From Hyunsoonleella aestuarii (GTDB taxonomy: Bacteria > Bacteroidota > Bacteroidia > Flavobacteriales > Flavobacteriaceae), in assembly GCF_006148925.1 (NCBI RefSeq), contig NZ_VAWB01000001.1:896001-960000 (forward strand): 64,000 bases of DNA, read 5' to 3'. The notes under the pieces were generated by a model. It saw only the letters and a list, made by a program, of their open reading frames with translations, was not told the origin of the DNA and did no database searches. The stretch's first letter is position 1. The number at the start of each line of letters is the position of its first letter. A program made the position numbers and the translations under genes. Of the stretch, positions 27,230 to 35,639 are shown piece after piece.

Positions 27230-28783
27230 CTACAAATCAAATTTAATACCTTGTGCTAAAGGTAATTCGGTTGTATAATTAATCGTGTTTGTTTGGCGTC
27301 GCATATATATTTTCCAGGCATCGGAGCCCGATTCACGTCCACCCCCAGTTTCTTTTTCACCCCCAAAAGCACCACCTATTTCAGCGCCAGAAGTCCCTAT
27401 ATTAACATTTGCAATTCCACAATCAGACCCCGCTTGAGACAAGAATCGTTCTGCCTCGCGTAAATTATTCGTCATAATTGCAGATGATAATCCCTGTGCT
27501 ACGTTATTTTGAATGTCAATGGCATTTTCAACATCACCGGAATACTTTAAAAGATATAATACCGGTGCAAATGTTTCATGCTGCACAATTTCAAATTCTG
27601 GTTTTGCTTCAGCAATTGCAGGTTTTACATAGCACCCACTTTCATACCCTTCGCCAGAAAGAACACCTCCTTCAACAACAATATTCCCACCTTCGGCAAC
27701 AACTTTATTTAAAGCATTATTATACATAGCTACAGCATCAATATCAATTAATGGTCCAACGTGGTTCTTCTCATCAAGAGGATTTCCTATACGTAATTGC
27801 TTATAAGCATCAACCACAGCATGTTTTACTTTATCGTAAACAGAATCATGAATAATTAAACGCCGCGTAGATGTGCAACGTTGTCCTGCTGTACCAACCG
27901 CACCAAATACAGCTCCAATAACTGTCATTTTTATATCGGCATCGGGTGTTACTATAATGGCATTATTTCCTCCTAACTCTAATAAAGATTTACCTAAACG
28001 GCCACCAACTTCTTGGGCTACAATTTTCCCCATTCTGGTTGAACCTGTCGCAGATATAAGCGGTATTCTTTTATCTTTTGTCATATATTCTCCCACTTTA
28101 TAATCACCATTAATCAAACACGAAATCCCTTCTGGAAGATTGTTTTCTGCAAAAACTTCGGCAGCAATATTTTGACAAGCTATTCCACAAATAGGTGTTT
28201 TTTCAGATGGCTTCCAAACACAAACATCTCCGCAAATCCATGCTAAAGCCGTATTCCAGGACCAAACTGCTACCGGAAAATTAAATGCCGAAATAATACC
28301 CACAACACCAAGTGGGTGGTATTGCTCGTACATACGATGTCCTGGGCGTTCTGAATGCATTGTTAATCCATGAAGTTGTCTTGACAGGCCAACTGCAAAA
28401 TCGCAGATATCAATCATTTCTTGTACTTCACCTAACCCTTCTTGGTAGCTCTTACCCATTTCATAGGAAACCAATTTACCAAGTGCTTCTTTCTTTTCAC
28501 GCAATTTTTCTCCAAACTGACGTACAATTTCACCACGCTGTGGTGCAGGCATTAACCGCCAAGTTTTAAAAGCTGAAGTTGCTGCTTCCATAACAACTTG
28601 GTAATCTTCTTTTGTAGTTGCCTTTACTTTTCCAATTAATTGGCCATCAACTGGCGAATAACTTTCAATAATATCACCATTTGAAAAATTATTTGAACCT
28701 GTTGAAGTTCCGTCATTTATATCCTTAACGCCTAAAGTTTTAAGGGCTTTATCTATACCAAAATCAGTCGCTATTTTATTCAT
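27230..28783 (-). CDS. aldehyde dehydrogenase, ALDH7 type (aminoadipate-semialdehyde / piperideine-6-carboxylate dehydrogenase)
   Basis: 517 residues, no signal peptide. AFNFPVAVWSWNTALAWICG (about 160-180) and VWKPSEKTP are the cofactor-binding blocks. LELGGNN carries the general-base Glu and GQRCTSTRR the catalytic Cys. The closing GAEIGGAFGGEKETGGGRESGSDAWK block is typical of the ALDH7 (antiquitin) family. These enzymes oxidise alpha-aminoadipic semialdehyde in lysine breakdown; other aldehydes are possible. The gene stands alone on the minus strand. Confidence 0.9.
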   Translation of the reverse strand: MNKIATDFGIDKALKTLGVKDINDGTSTGSNNFSNGDIIESYSPVDGQLIGKVKATTKEDYQVVMEAATSAFKTWRLMPAPQRGEIVRQFGEKLREKKEALGKLVSYEMGKSYQEGLGEVQEMIDICDFAVGLSRQLHGLTMHSERPGHRMYEQYHPLGVVGIISAFNFPVAVWSWNTALAWICGDVCVWKPSEKTPICGIACQNIAAEVFAENNLPEGISCLINGDYKVGEYMTKDKRIPLISATGSTRMGKIVAQEVGGRLGKSLLELGGNNAIIVTPDADIKMTVIGAVFGAVGTAGQRCTSTRRLIIHDSVYDKVKHAVVDAYKQLRIGNPLDEKNHVGPLIDIDAVAMYNNALNKVVAEGGNIVVEGGVLSGEGYESGCYVKPAIAEAKPEFEIVQHETFAPVLYLLKYSGDVENAIDIQNNVAQGLSSAIMTNNLREAERFLSQAGSDCGIANVNIGTSGAEIGGAFGGEKETGGGRESGSDAWKIYMRRQTNTINYTTELPLAQGIKFDL

Positions 28784-29057
28784 TAATTATTGATTTACTA
28801 ATTATGTTAAAATTATTTGCGAATATACTAATTAAAACTAGTTATTATTGGATTTTACTAATGCAATAATATCAAACTCAAGATCAGAATTAACTAATAA
28901 ATTCAAGATTACACGTGTCTTTTTAGCAACAAAAATTAATAAGAATATATTATATATTCGGATGTTCGAGGATTAAGGTAACATTTTAATATATTTAATA
29001 CCAATATAAAGCCAACCCTCAACTACTACAAACTAATTTACTTGTAACTTAAAGTAA

Positions 29058-29795
29058 ATGCTAAAAATTTTTAGGCGCATACGCCAAAAATTAATTTCTA
29101 AAAATAGCTTTAGGAAATATCTAGTTTATGCCATTGGGGAAATTGTACTTGTGGTCATTGGGATTTTAATTGCACTTCAGATTAATAATTTGAATGAAGA
29201 TAAAAAAGATCGAAACTTCGAAATAAAGATGCTTTCTGAAATAGAAAGAACTTTAGAGACCGATAAAGACTATATTCAAAAAATGTTGAAGCGACTTGAA
29301 AAATTGGACAGTACATCTAATTACTTTATGGAACTGAGTAAACGAAATGTACTATACCATGATTCTATTTTTTTTAAGATATTCAGTTTAAATAGAGGCA
29401 TAAGCTATTATATAAACTCTGGACCATATCAAGCTGTCAAATCCGTTGGTATAGATAAAATATCTAATGATAGTTTACGCAATAAGCTTATTAACTTCTA
29501 TGATTTCGACCTACCCCGTTATGAAGATAATTTTAAACATACAAATAGGAACTATCGAGAAGATATAGAGACACTTTTAAAACTCTTAGGTGATAGATAT
29601 ATTAATAACAATAATGACATCAATTTTATTGCTTATAAGAACATTCCTTTAAACATTTTCCAACAGCAGGAATTTCTGGAGATCCTCTCCAATATAAACT
29701 GGAGATCGGGTTCATCTAAACAAATATATAAAACTACATTTGAGGAACTAGAAAACCTAATACAAGAAGTAAAACAGGAAATAAAACATGATTAA
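29058..29795 (+). CDS. DUF6090 family membrane protein (copy 1)
   Basis: 245 residues. It begins with the DUF6090 signature: a basic amphipathic start (MLKIFRRIRQKLISKNSFRKYL) and one membrane helix (about residues 24-42, IGEIVLVVIGILIALQINN). A predicted coiled/helical soluble domain follows. Proteins of this family are common in Flavobacteriaceae, often in tandem, and have no known function. The gene overlaps the next DUF6090 gene by 8 bp. Confidence 0.85.
   Translation: MLKIFRRIRQKLISKNSFRKYLVYAIGEIVLVVIGILIALQINNLNEDKKDRNFEIKMLSEIERTLETDKDYIQKMLKRLEKLDSTSNYFMELSKRNVLYHDSIFFKIFSLNRGISYYINSGPYQAVKSVGIDKISNDSLRNKLINFYDFDLPRYEDNFKHTNRNYREDIETLLKLLGDRYINNNNDINFIAYKNIPLNIFQQQEFLEILSNINWRSGSSKQIYKTTFEELENLIQEVKQEIKHD
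29101..29155 (+). repeat. 55-bp perfect direct repeat, copy 1 (DUF6090 gene 1)
   Basis: Bases 29101-29155 are identical to 29831-29885. The block encodes the SFRKYLVYAIGEIVLVV segment of both paralogues. The flanking base differs on both sides. Confidence 0.95.
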
Positions 29796-30555
29796 ATTCT
29801 TTAGAAAAATTCGTCAAAAACTCCTTTCTGAAAATAGCTTTAGGAAATATCTAGTTTATGCCATTGGGGAAATTGTACTTGTGGTGATTGGAATTCTTAT
29901 TGCTTTAGCAATAAATAATTATAATGAGAATATAAAAGACGAAAGACTTGGTAGAAACCTATTGGAAAGAATTCACAACGACTTAGTTCAGGACACAATT
30001 CTTTTTAAAAAAACAATTGAAGCCAATAACAAAATTAGAAAAGATATCACGAGTCTTCTCTCAACTGCCTTTAGAGGTGTTGAGAATAAAGAACAGGTTG
30101 AAGGCATGAGCTCCATATTTGATAAAGCATTAGATCAGGTATTTTCATATAATAAAACAACTTTCAATAGTATGATAGGCTCTGGAACTCTTGGGTATAT
30201 TAAGAACATTGAGCTTAAAGAACAAGTCGTTGAACTTTACAACACCTATGAAGATGTTGAGGAGCTTTTAACTTCAATTAATCAATGGATGCTAAACGTT
30301 ACTTCAGCTTTAGATACCAAGACCAATTTTATAAAATTTAATAATCAAGTGTCAGACATTTTTACATTAGAAGAAATGGTTTCCCATAAGGATTTTGACT
30401 TTATAAATAATAAGAAAAGTGAAGAATTCCAAATACTTATTAGGGCAATATCAGCGACAGCGTTTAATCAAAAAGTTAGAAATGCCTACTACGAAAACCT
30501 GGTTCAAAAATGTGATTCTGTTTTGCTTGAAATTAATACCGAATTAAACAACTAA
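29788..30555 (+). CDS. DUF6090 family membrane protein (copy 2)
   Basis: 255 residues with the same layout as the preceding gene: basic start (MIKFFRKIRQKLLSENSFRKYL), membrane helix to about residue 42, then a helical extracytoplasmic domain. Outside the first 45 residues the two paralogues are quite different. The ATG lies within the last codons of copy 1 (8-bp overlap), so translation is probably coupled. The stop is 4 bp from the convergent T9SS-substrate gene. The function is unknown. Confidence 0.85.
   Translation: MIKFFRKIRQKLLSENSFRKYLVYAIGEIVLVVIGILIALAINNYNENIKDERLGRNLLERIHNDLVQDTILFKKTIEANNKIRKDITSLLSTAFRGVENKEQVEGMSSIFDKALDQVFSYNKTTFNSMIGSGTLGYIKNIELKEQVVELYNTYEDVEELLTSINQWMLNVTSALDTKTNFIKFNNQVSDIFTLEEMVSHKDFDFINNKKSEEFQILIRAISATAFNQKVRNAYYENLVQKCDSVLLEINTELNN
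29831..29885 (+). repeat. 55-bp perfect direct repeat, copy 2 (DUF6090 gene 2)
   Basis: Identical to 29101-29155, 730 bp downstream and in the same reading frame of the paralogous gene. Confidence 0.95.
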
Positions 30556-30559
30556 ACAC

Positions 30560-33232
30560 CTATCGCTTTAATGAAAAATTCGATCTAAAAGTCTTAGGTT
30601 CTCCTGTCCTTGGCTCAATATATTCTACAACAAACCAATAGTCATCAGAATGCATAAGTGATCCATTATAGATTCCATTCCAACCATTACCTGTTGGATC
30701 TATTTCCTTAAGTAGTTTACCGTACCTATCAAAAATCCTGACTCTTGATAAAGCTAAATAATCCAATGGATTTCTGGGGGCTGTAATATTCCATGTGTCA
30801 TGAAAACCATCGCCGTTAGGCGTGAAGTATTTAGGATAATCCATAACTACTATTGTTTCACTCGCTTCAATACACCCTCTCTTATCTCTTACTGTAACTA
30901 GATGTTCTCCTAGGGTAACATTGATAAATATTGGAGCATCTTGCCAAGGGCCTCCATCTAACTGATATTCAAAATCACCTATATTAAAAACTGTTACCTC
31001 AATGGTTTGGTTTTCAGAAAAGGCGTCTGTTATCACATTGGCTTCAAAATCTGGTTCATAAAGCACAACTACATCTGTTAACATGCGTGTTTCACATAAG
31101 GTCATAGAATTTTGAACAATTACCTCATACCTTCCTTCTTCAATCGGATTGTAGCTTCCTTGGTTTGCTCCAGAAATTGCTACCCCGTTCAATAACCATG
31201 TGAAATTATAATCGGCTGTATTTAGTCCAGTATTCAAAGTAGTAGGTATTACTAACACCCCATTAATATCAAAACAAAGAAAGTATTCATCTTGTAAGGT
31301 GAAAACTGGATTCTCAAACACTTCTATAGTAAGATTAACTGGTAAAGGGCAAAAACCAGGGTCTGGAGTAAAGGTGTAAGTCGTTGTTACAGTATTATCT
31401 AATACAGGACTCCACGTACCGGTAATTCCTTCAATAGATGAAGTTGGTAAAGGAGACAAGATATCACCATTGCATATCGCTGAGACAAGATTAAATGTTG
31501 GTGAGCTATTTGGATTTACAACTATAGTCATTATTTGATTTATAGCACATTCCCCAAAATTAGGGGTAAAAGTATATGTTGTGGTTACCGTATTATCTAA
31601 CATAGGACTCCAAACACCCATAATACCTTCGAGAGATGTAGTTGGTAAAGGCCCTAGGAAATCCCCATTACAAATAGGTGGTACTTGATTAAACGTTGGG
31701 GTTACTATCGGGTTAACCTCAACAGTCATTGTTTGATTTGTTACACAAACACCAGAATTAGGCACAAAAGTATATGTTGTAGTGATTGTGTTATCTAAGG
31801 AGGGGCTCCAAGAACCTGTTATACCTTCATTGGATACCGTTGGCAGCGGTGTTATTATAGCCCCAAAACATATTGGAGATATTTGATTAAACGTTGGTGT
31901 TAGAATTGGATTAACCGCAATAGTCATTGTTTGATTTACTGCACATTGACCTGAATTTGGAACAAACGTATATGTTGTAGTAGCTGCGTTATTAAGGGAG
32001 GGACTCCATACACCTATTATCCCTTCATTAGACATGGTTGGTAAAGCAGCTAATGAATCCCCTTCACATATTGCAAAAACTTGAATAAATGTTGGAGTTA
32101 CAATTGGATTAACTACAATAGTCATTGTTTGGTTTATTGCACATTGATTAGAGTCTGGGACGAAGGTATATGTTGTAGTGGTTGTATTATCTAAAGTCGG
32201 GCTCCATGTACCTGTAATTCCCTCAATCGACATAGTTGGTAATGCTGCCAAGGCGTCACCATCGCATATATCAGAAACTGGATTAAATGTTGGAGTTGTT
32301 GGATTATTAACGGTTATTATAAATTCATCTGAAAGGGTATTACACAAAGCATTATTTACATTAATCATTGATTCTGACACCTTAGTTCTATAATAAGTAG
32401 TATTAGACACCCCAGAGATTGAAATACTTTGATTTGTTTCCCCAATAATATCTGTCCAGATAATTCCATCGAGACTATTCTGCCACTGATAGAAATGAGA
32501 ACTAAACACGGTATTATCAGGTATTGCAGTCAAAATCGTTGAATATGGAGTATCAAGTGAACAGACACTCGCACTGTTATTATTTGATGGGTCTTCAACT
32601 ATTATTCTATCTCCGCACGACTTAAAAACTATATCATCAATCGCTAAGTCATTCCCACATCCTCCTACTCCATTATTAATCATTTTTAAAATTACCGATG
32701 TTTGACCTGGTAAAGTTTGAAAAACTAAGGCGTATTGATTCCAAACTGGAGAACTTGTACTTATAATATTTCCTGTACTTCCTGAAGCCAATAAATTGGT
32801 GTTTGTGTTATCCCAAATTTCAAACCTTACATTAATAGGAATTACAGCGGATCCACAGAAACCATTTAATGGGGAAAGATTTAACACCCATGAAGAAAAC
32901 TCGTAAGTTGTATTTTCACAAAGACCATTAATACCTGTGCGGTAAAACTCCCCTGCTGTAAAATCAGAATTTACAATAAGCATTTTACCATTAGTATCAT
33001 TTAAGGTATGGTCACTAATATTAAACCAATCAAAATAAGCGGTATTACTTGAGACAGTATAAAACCCATCATTTGGTTCTCCATTAGAAAATGAATATGT
33101 TGTTGTTCCAAAAGGTAAAGAAGAATTAGTTACACCCGTTCCAAAAGTTTCAGTAAAAATAGGACTTCCTGAATTCCCACTACAAAACCCTAATTGCGCC
33201 TGAATCCGCGAACAAAAAAAGGCAGAAAACAC
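30560..33232 (-). CDS. secreted T9SS substrate with gliding-motility C-terminal domain and five 66-aa repeats
   Basis: About 890 residues from a GTG at 33232; that start leaves a short signal (FSAFFCSRIQAQ). The frame is open to a TAG further upstream and encodes a better hydrophobic signal (IKNIFVLGVVFSAFF), but no ATG or TTG exists there. The true start is therefore unclear; ATT at 33259 is one option. The N-terminal part (about 25-210) resembles a carbohydrate-binding or adhesion beta-sandwich. Five repeats of exactly 66 residues (PTFNPVSDIC ... TYTFVPDSNQC) follow, and then a C-terminal type B sorting domain (FTPNGDGFHDTW, RVRIFDRYGKLLKE, DYWFVVEY). The protein is probably exported by the type IX system and held on or shed from the surface. 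Confidence 0.85.
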   Translation of the reverse strand: MFSAFFCSRIQAQLGFCSGNSGSPIFTETFGTGVTNSSLPFGTTTYSFSNGEPNDGFYTVSSNTAYFDWFNISDHTLNDTNGKMLIVNSDFTAGEFYRTGINGLCENTTYEFSSWVLNLSPLNGFCGSAVIPINVRFEIWDNTNTNLLASGSTGNIISTSSPVWNQYALVFQTLPGQTSVILKMINNGVGGCGNDLAIDDIVFKSCGDRIIVEDPSNNNSASVCSLDTPYSTILTAIPDNTVFSSHFYQWQNSLDGIIWTDIIGETNQSISISGVSNTTYYRTKVSESMINVNNALCNTLSDEFIITVNNPTTPTFNPVSDICDGDALAALPTMSIEGITGTWSPTLDNTTTTTYTFVPDSNQCAINQTMTIVVNPIVTPTFIQVFAICEGDSLAALPTMSNEGIIGVWSPSLNNAATTTYTFVPNSGQCAVNQTMTIAVNPILTPTFNQISPICFGAIITPLPTVSNEGITGSWSPSLDNTITTTYTFVPNSGVCVTNQTMTVEVNPIVTPTFNQVPPICNGDFLGPLPTTSLEGIMGVWSPMLDNTVTTTYTFTPNFGECAINQIMTIVVNPNSSPTFNLVSAICNGDILSPLPTSSIEGITGTWSPVLDNTVTTTYTFTPDPGFCPLPVNLTIEVFENPVFTLQDEYFLCFDINGVLVIPTTLNTGLNTADYNFTWLLNGVAISGANQGSYNPIEEGRYEVIVQNSMTLCETRMLTDVVVLYEPDFEANVITDAFSENQTIEVTVFNIGDFEYQLDGGPWQDAPIFINVTLGEHLVTVRDKRGCIEASETIVVMDYPKYFTPNGDGFHDTWNITAPRNPLDYLALSRVRIFDRYGKLLKEIDPTGNGWNGIYNGSLMHSDDYWFVVEYIEPRTGEPKTFRSNFSLKR
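31489..32310 (-). repeat. tandem 198-bp coding repeat (66 aa) within the T9SS substrate
   Basis: The conserved GATTAAAT/CGTTGG block occurs at 32281, 32083 (as gaataaatgttgg), 31885, 31687 and 31489. The period is exactly 198 bp in all four intervals, with no indels. Each unit encodes one Ig/PKD-like domain with two conserved Cys. The last unit extends on to about 31318. Confidence 0.9.
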
Positions 33233-33263
33233 AACTCCTAAAACAAAAATATTTTTAATAACG

Positions 33264-33291
33264 TATAGCTTTGTATTATTTGAAAGCTATA
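33264..33291 (-). other. inverted repeat upstream of the T9SS-substrate gene
   Basis: TATAGCTTT (33264-33272) and AAAGCTATA (33283-33291) form a perfect 9-bp stem with a 10-nt loop, just before the unclear start of the minus-strand gene. It could be a leader hairpin or an operator. Confidence 0.4.
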
Positions 33292-33395
33292 ATAATAAAA
33301 AGTTTAGAGGCAAAAATTAAAAAGACCTATACAAATACCATACATAGGGTCCTAATACTGAAATAACTGTTATGTTATGAAATGCAAAAATAACT

Positions 33396-33935
33396 TTACC
33401 TCAAAGGAAAGCCTTTAGCCGCCCACCAAGGGTGGATTTCTATTTCTAATCTACCCGCTTTTACAGCAGGATCTGAATTAGCCAAACTATCAGCCATTTT
33501 AATTGTAGGAACATTATATATGGTAATGCCGCGTATGTCTCCATTGTCTCCAAAGGGTCCAGAAATATCAGCATATCCTAATTCATACATTTTACTAAGG
33601 TGTGCTAAATGCTCTTTTTGAATTAACTCCGATTCTTCTTCATTTTGAGATCGAATTGGTCCTCGCTTTAAAAAAGCAATGAAATATTGCTGCATTAAAA
33701 CTGTATCTTGAGTTTTTTCATCTACATAATCAAAAATTTGAAACCCTTTGGATGTAAGTTCATCTTTTAACTGAGCAGTTGATTTTTTTACAGAAGTTAA
33801 AGTATCCTCAATTTTTTCAATATCAACTTTTTCTTCTAAATCGGTTTCTTTAGAATCTGGTAAATTGGCTTTCGTTTCTTCTTTACACGAAAGCATAAAT
33901 GCTAAAATTAATGTTGTAATTAATAGTTTTCTCAT
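33396..33935 (-). CDS. YciI-like domain lipoprotein
   Basis: 179 residues from the ATG at 33935 (MRKLLITTLILAFMLSC, lipobox Cys17). A longer frame to 33962 would run into the CYTH gene and put nine polar residues before the signal. After a charged linker the C-terminal 100 residues look like a YciI dimeric alpha/beta barrel (YFIAFLKRGP, HLAHLSKMYELGYADISGPF, IHPWWAAKG). YciI domains are usually cytoplasmic, so a lipid-anchored version is uncommon. It lies 8 bp after the CYTH gene. The function is unknown. Confidence 0.75.
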   Translation of the reverse strand: MRKLLITTLILAFMLSCKEETKANLPDSKETDLEEKVDIEKIEDTLTSVKKSTAQLKDELTSKGFQIFDYVDEKTQDTVLMQQYFIAFLKRGPIRSQNEEESELIQKEHLAHLSKMYELGYADISGPFGDNGDIRGITIYNVPTIKMADSLANSDPAVKAGRLEIEIHPWWAAKGFPLR

Positions 33936-33943
33936 CTTGATTT

Positions 33944-34417
33944 TTATTTTCCCCAATTGCAAAAAGGGTCTTGGCTTAATTGTGAATTGTAATACTTTAT
34001 ATCTCCTGTTACTTCTTTATCTAGCCAAATTGGCATTTCAAAACCTTCATTTTTCGAGTTCAATTCCACTTCTGCAATAATTAATCCTTCGTTATCACCC
34101 AGAAATTCATCTATCTCAAAAATATGATTTTTTACTTGTACTTCATAACGCACTTTATCTATAACACCCGATTCGCATAATTCTATTAAACCATTAGCGT
34201 CTTTAATACTAATTTCTGTCTCCCACTCAAAACGTGCTAATCCATCTTTTGAGGATTGCCCTTTTATAGTTAAAAAACCTTTATCACCTTTTAATCTTAC
34301 TCTTACTGTTCTCTCTTTATGGGTATTTAAAAACCCTTGAACAATTCTCGTTTTTTTAAACGACTCTTTCTTAAAAGCATAAGAGTTTACTAAAAATTTT
34401 CGTTCTATTTCAATCAT
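33944..34417 (-). CDS. CYTH domain triphosphate tunnel metalloenzyme
   Basis: 157 residues. The opening MIEIERKFLV contains the ExExK signature of the CYTH superfamily. The conserved basic and acidic pairs of the eight-strand tunnel follow (RIVQGFL, TVRVRLKGDKGFLTIKG, FEWETEI, YEVQV, FEIDEF, IAEVEL). Members hydrolyse triphosphate compounds such as inorganic tripolyphosphate with a divalent metal. The bacterial small CYTH proteins of this length are probably tripolyphosphatases. It is followed closely by the YciI-like lipoprotein gene. Confidence 0.9.
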   Translation of the reverse strand: MIEIERKFLVNSYAFKKESFKKTRIVQGFLNTHKERTVRVRLKGDKGFLTIKGQSSKDGLARFEWETEISIKDANGLIELCESGVIDKVRYEVQVKNHIFEIDEFLGDNEGLIIAEVELNSKNEGFEMPIWLDKEVTGDIKYYNSQLSQDPFCNWGK

Positions 34418-34459
34418 ATACTTCTAACTTAAAAGACATTAAATGTCTAAATTTACGGT

Positions 34460-35560
34460 ATGCCATTCGATTTACCAATACGAAAAATTATTCATGTTGA
34501 TATGGATGCGTTTTATGCCTCTGTTGAACAAATGGATAACCCTTTGCTTAAAGGTAAGCCTGTTGCTGTTGGCGGTGGCGGTAAACGCGGTGTCGTTAGT
34601 GCAGCAAGTTACGAAGCAAGAAAGTTCGGAGTCAAAAGTGCTATGGCTGGAAATCTAGCCTCAAAATTATGTCCTGAACTTATTTTTGTTAGACCAAACT
34701 TTGAACGTTACTCTGAAATCTCTAAACAAATAAGGTCTATTTTTTTTGATTACACAGACTTAGTTGAACCATTATCATTAGACGAGGCCTATTTAGATGT
34801 CACAGAAAATAAAAACGGTAATCCAAGCGCTTCATTAATAGCAAAAGAAATAAGAACCCGAATTTTAAATGAAGTAGGCCTAACAGCATCTGCTGGTATT
34901 TCCATTAATAAATTTATAGCTAAAATAGCAAGTGATTATAACAAACCAAATGGTCAAAAAACTGTAAATCCTGAAGAGGTTTTAGAATTTTTGGAGCAAT
35001 TAGATATCAGGAAGTTTTACGGTGTTGGTAAAGTAACGGCAGAAAAAATGTACCAAAAAGGAATCTTTACTGGATTAGATTTAAAACAAAAATCGATTGA
35101 TTATTTAGATGCAAATTTTGGAAAATCTGGACGCTATTATTACCATATTGTTAGAGGCATTCATACTAGTGAAGTAAAGCCGGACCGGACCAGAAAAAGT
35201 TTAGCAGCCGAACGAACATTTAGTGAAAATTTATCTTCTGAAGTTTTTATGCTTGAAAAACTAGAGCATATTGCCGAAGAGGTTTCAAGGCGTTTAAACA
35301 AAAGCAAAGTTGCCGGAAAAACGGTAACACTTAAAATTAAATACAGTGATTTCACACTACATACGCGCAGCAAAACTCTAAAGTTTTTTATAAGTGATAA
35401 AAGTGTGATATTTGAAACAGCTAAGGATTTACTGTATCAGGAAAAATTGAATAATTCGGTACGCTTATTAGGAATTTCTTTATCTAATTTAAATACAGAA
35501 AAAAAAGAAAAACCAAAAGAAAAGAAAAGTGTGAGTGTACAGCTAGAGTTTAAATTCTAA
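34460..35560 (+). CDS. dinB: DNA polymerase IV (Y family)
   Basis: 366 residues. HVDMDAFYASVEQ (D14) and SLDEAYLD (D108, E109) supply the catalytic metal ligands. The palm, fingers and little-finger domains are all present. The C-terminal VQLEFKF resembles a sliding-clamp-binding peptide. The enzyme performs error-prone translesion synthesis. It is divergent from the CYTH gene, with about 40 bp between the starts, so the promoters are back to back. I see no LexA-like box. Confidence 0.95.
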   Translation: MPFDLPIRKIIHVDMDAFYASVEQMDNPLLKGKPVAVGGGGKRGVVSAASYEARKFGVKSAMAGNLASKLCPELIFVRPNFERYSEISKQIRSIFFDYTDLVEPLSLDEAYLDVTENKNGNPSASLIAKEIRTRILNEVGLTASAGISINKFIAKIASDYNKPNGQKTVNPEEVLEFLEQLDIRKFYGVGKVTAEKMYQKGIFTGLDLKQKSIDYLDANFGKSGRYYYHIVRGIHTSEVKPDRTRKSLAAERTFSENLSSEVFMLEKLEHIAEEVSRRLNKSKVAGKTVTLKIKYSDFTLHTRSKTLKFFISDKSVIFETAKDLLYQEKLNNSVRLLGISLSNLNTEKKEKPKEKKSVSVQLEFKF

Positions 35561-35574
35561 ATAACATTGGATAA

Positions 35575-35606
35575 AAAAAGCTATCAATAATTATTGATAG
35601 CTTTTT
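35575..35606. terminator. bidirectional terminator, perfect 32-bp palindrome
   Basis: AAAAAGCTATCAATAA (35575-35590) is followed directly by its reverse complement (35591-35606). The A and T tracts at the ends allow termination of both dinB and the convergent pyk. Confidence 0.9.
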
Positions 35607-35639
35607 AAATATAAAACTCTTTTAAAATGTATGTCTTTC

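Noticed and set aside
28784-29057. Possible promoter or RNA in the gap before the DUF6090 genes
   Set aside because: No TAnnTTTG box, hairpin or coding frame was found that I could support.
29058-30555. Insertion-sequence or phage remnant because of the exact 55-bp repeats
   Set aside because: The repeats lie inside two intact paralogous reading frames in the same phase. There are no terminal inverted repeats, target duplications or transposase.
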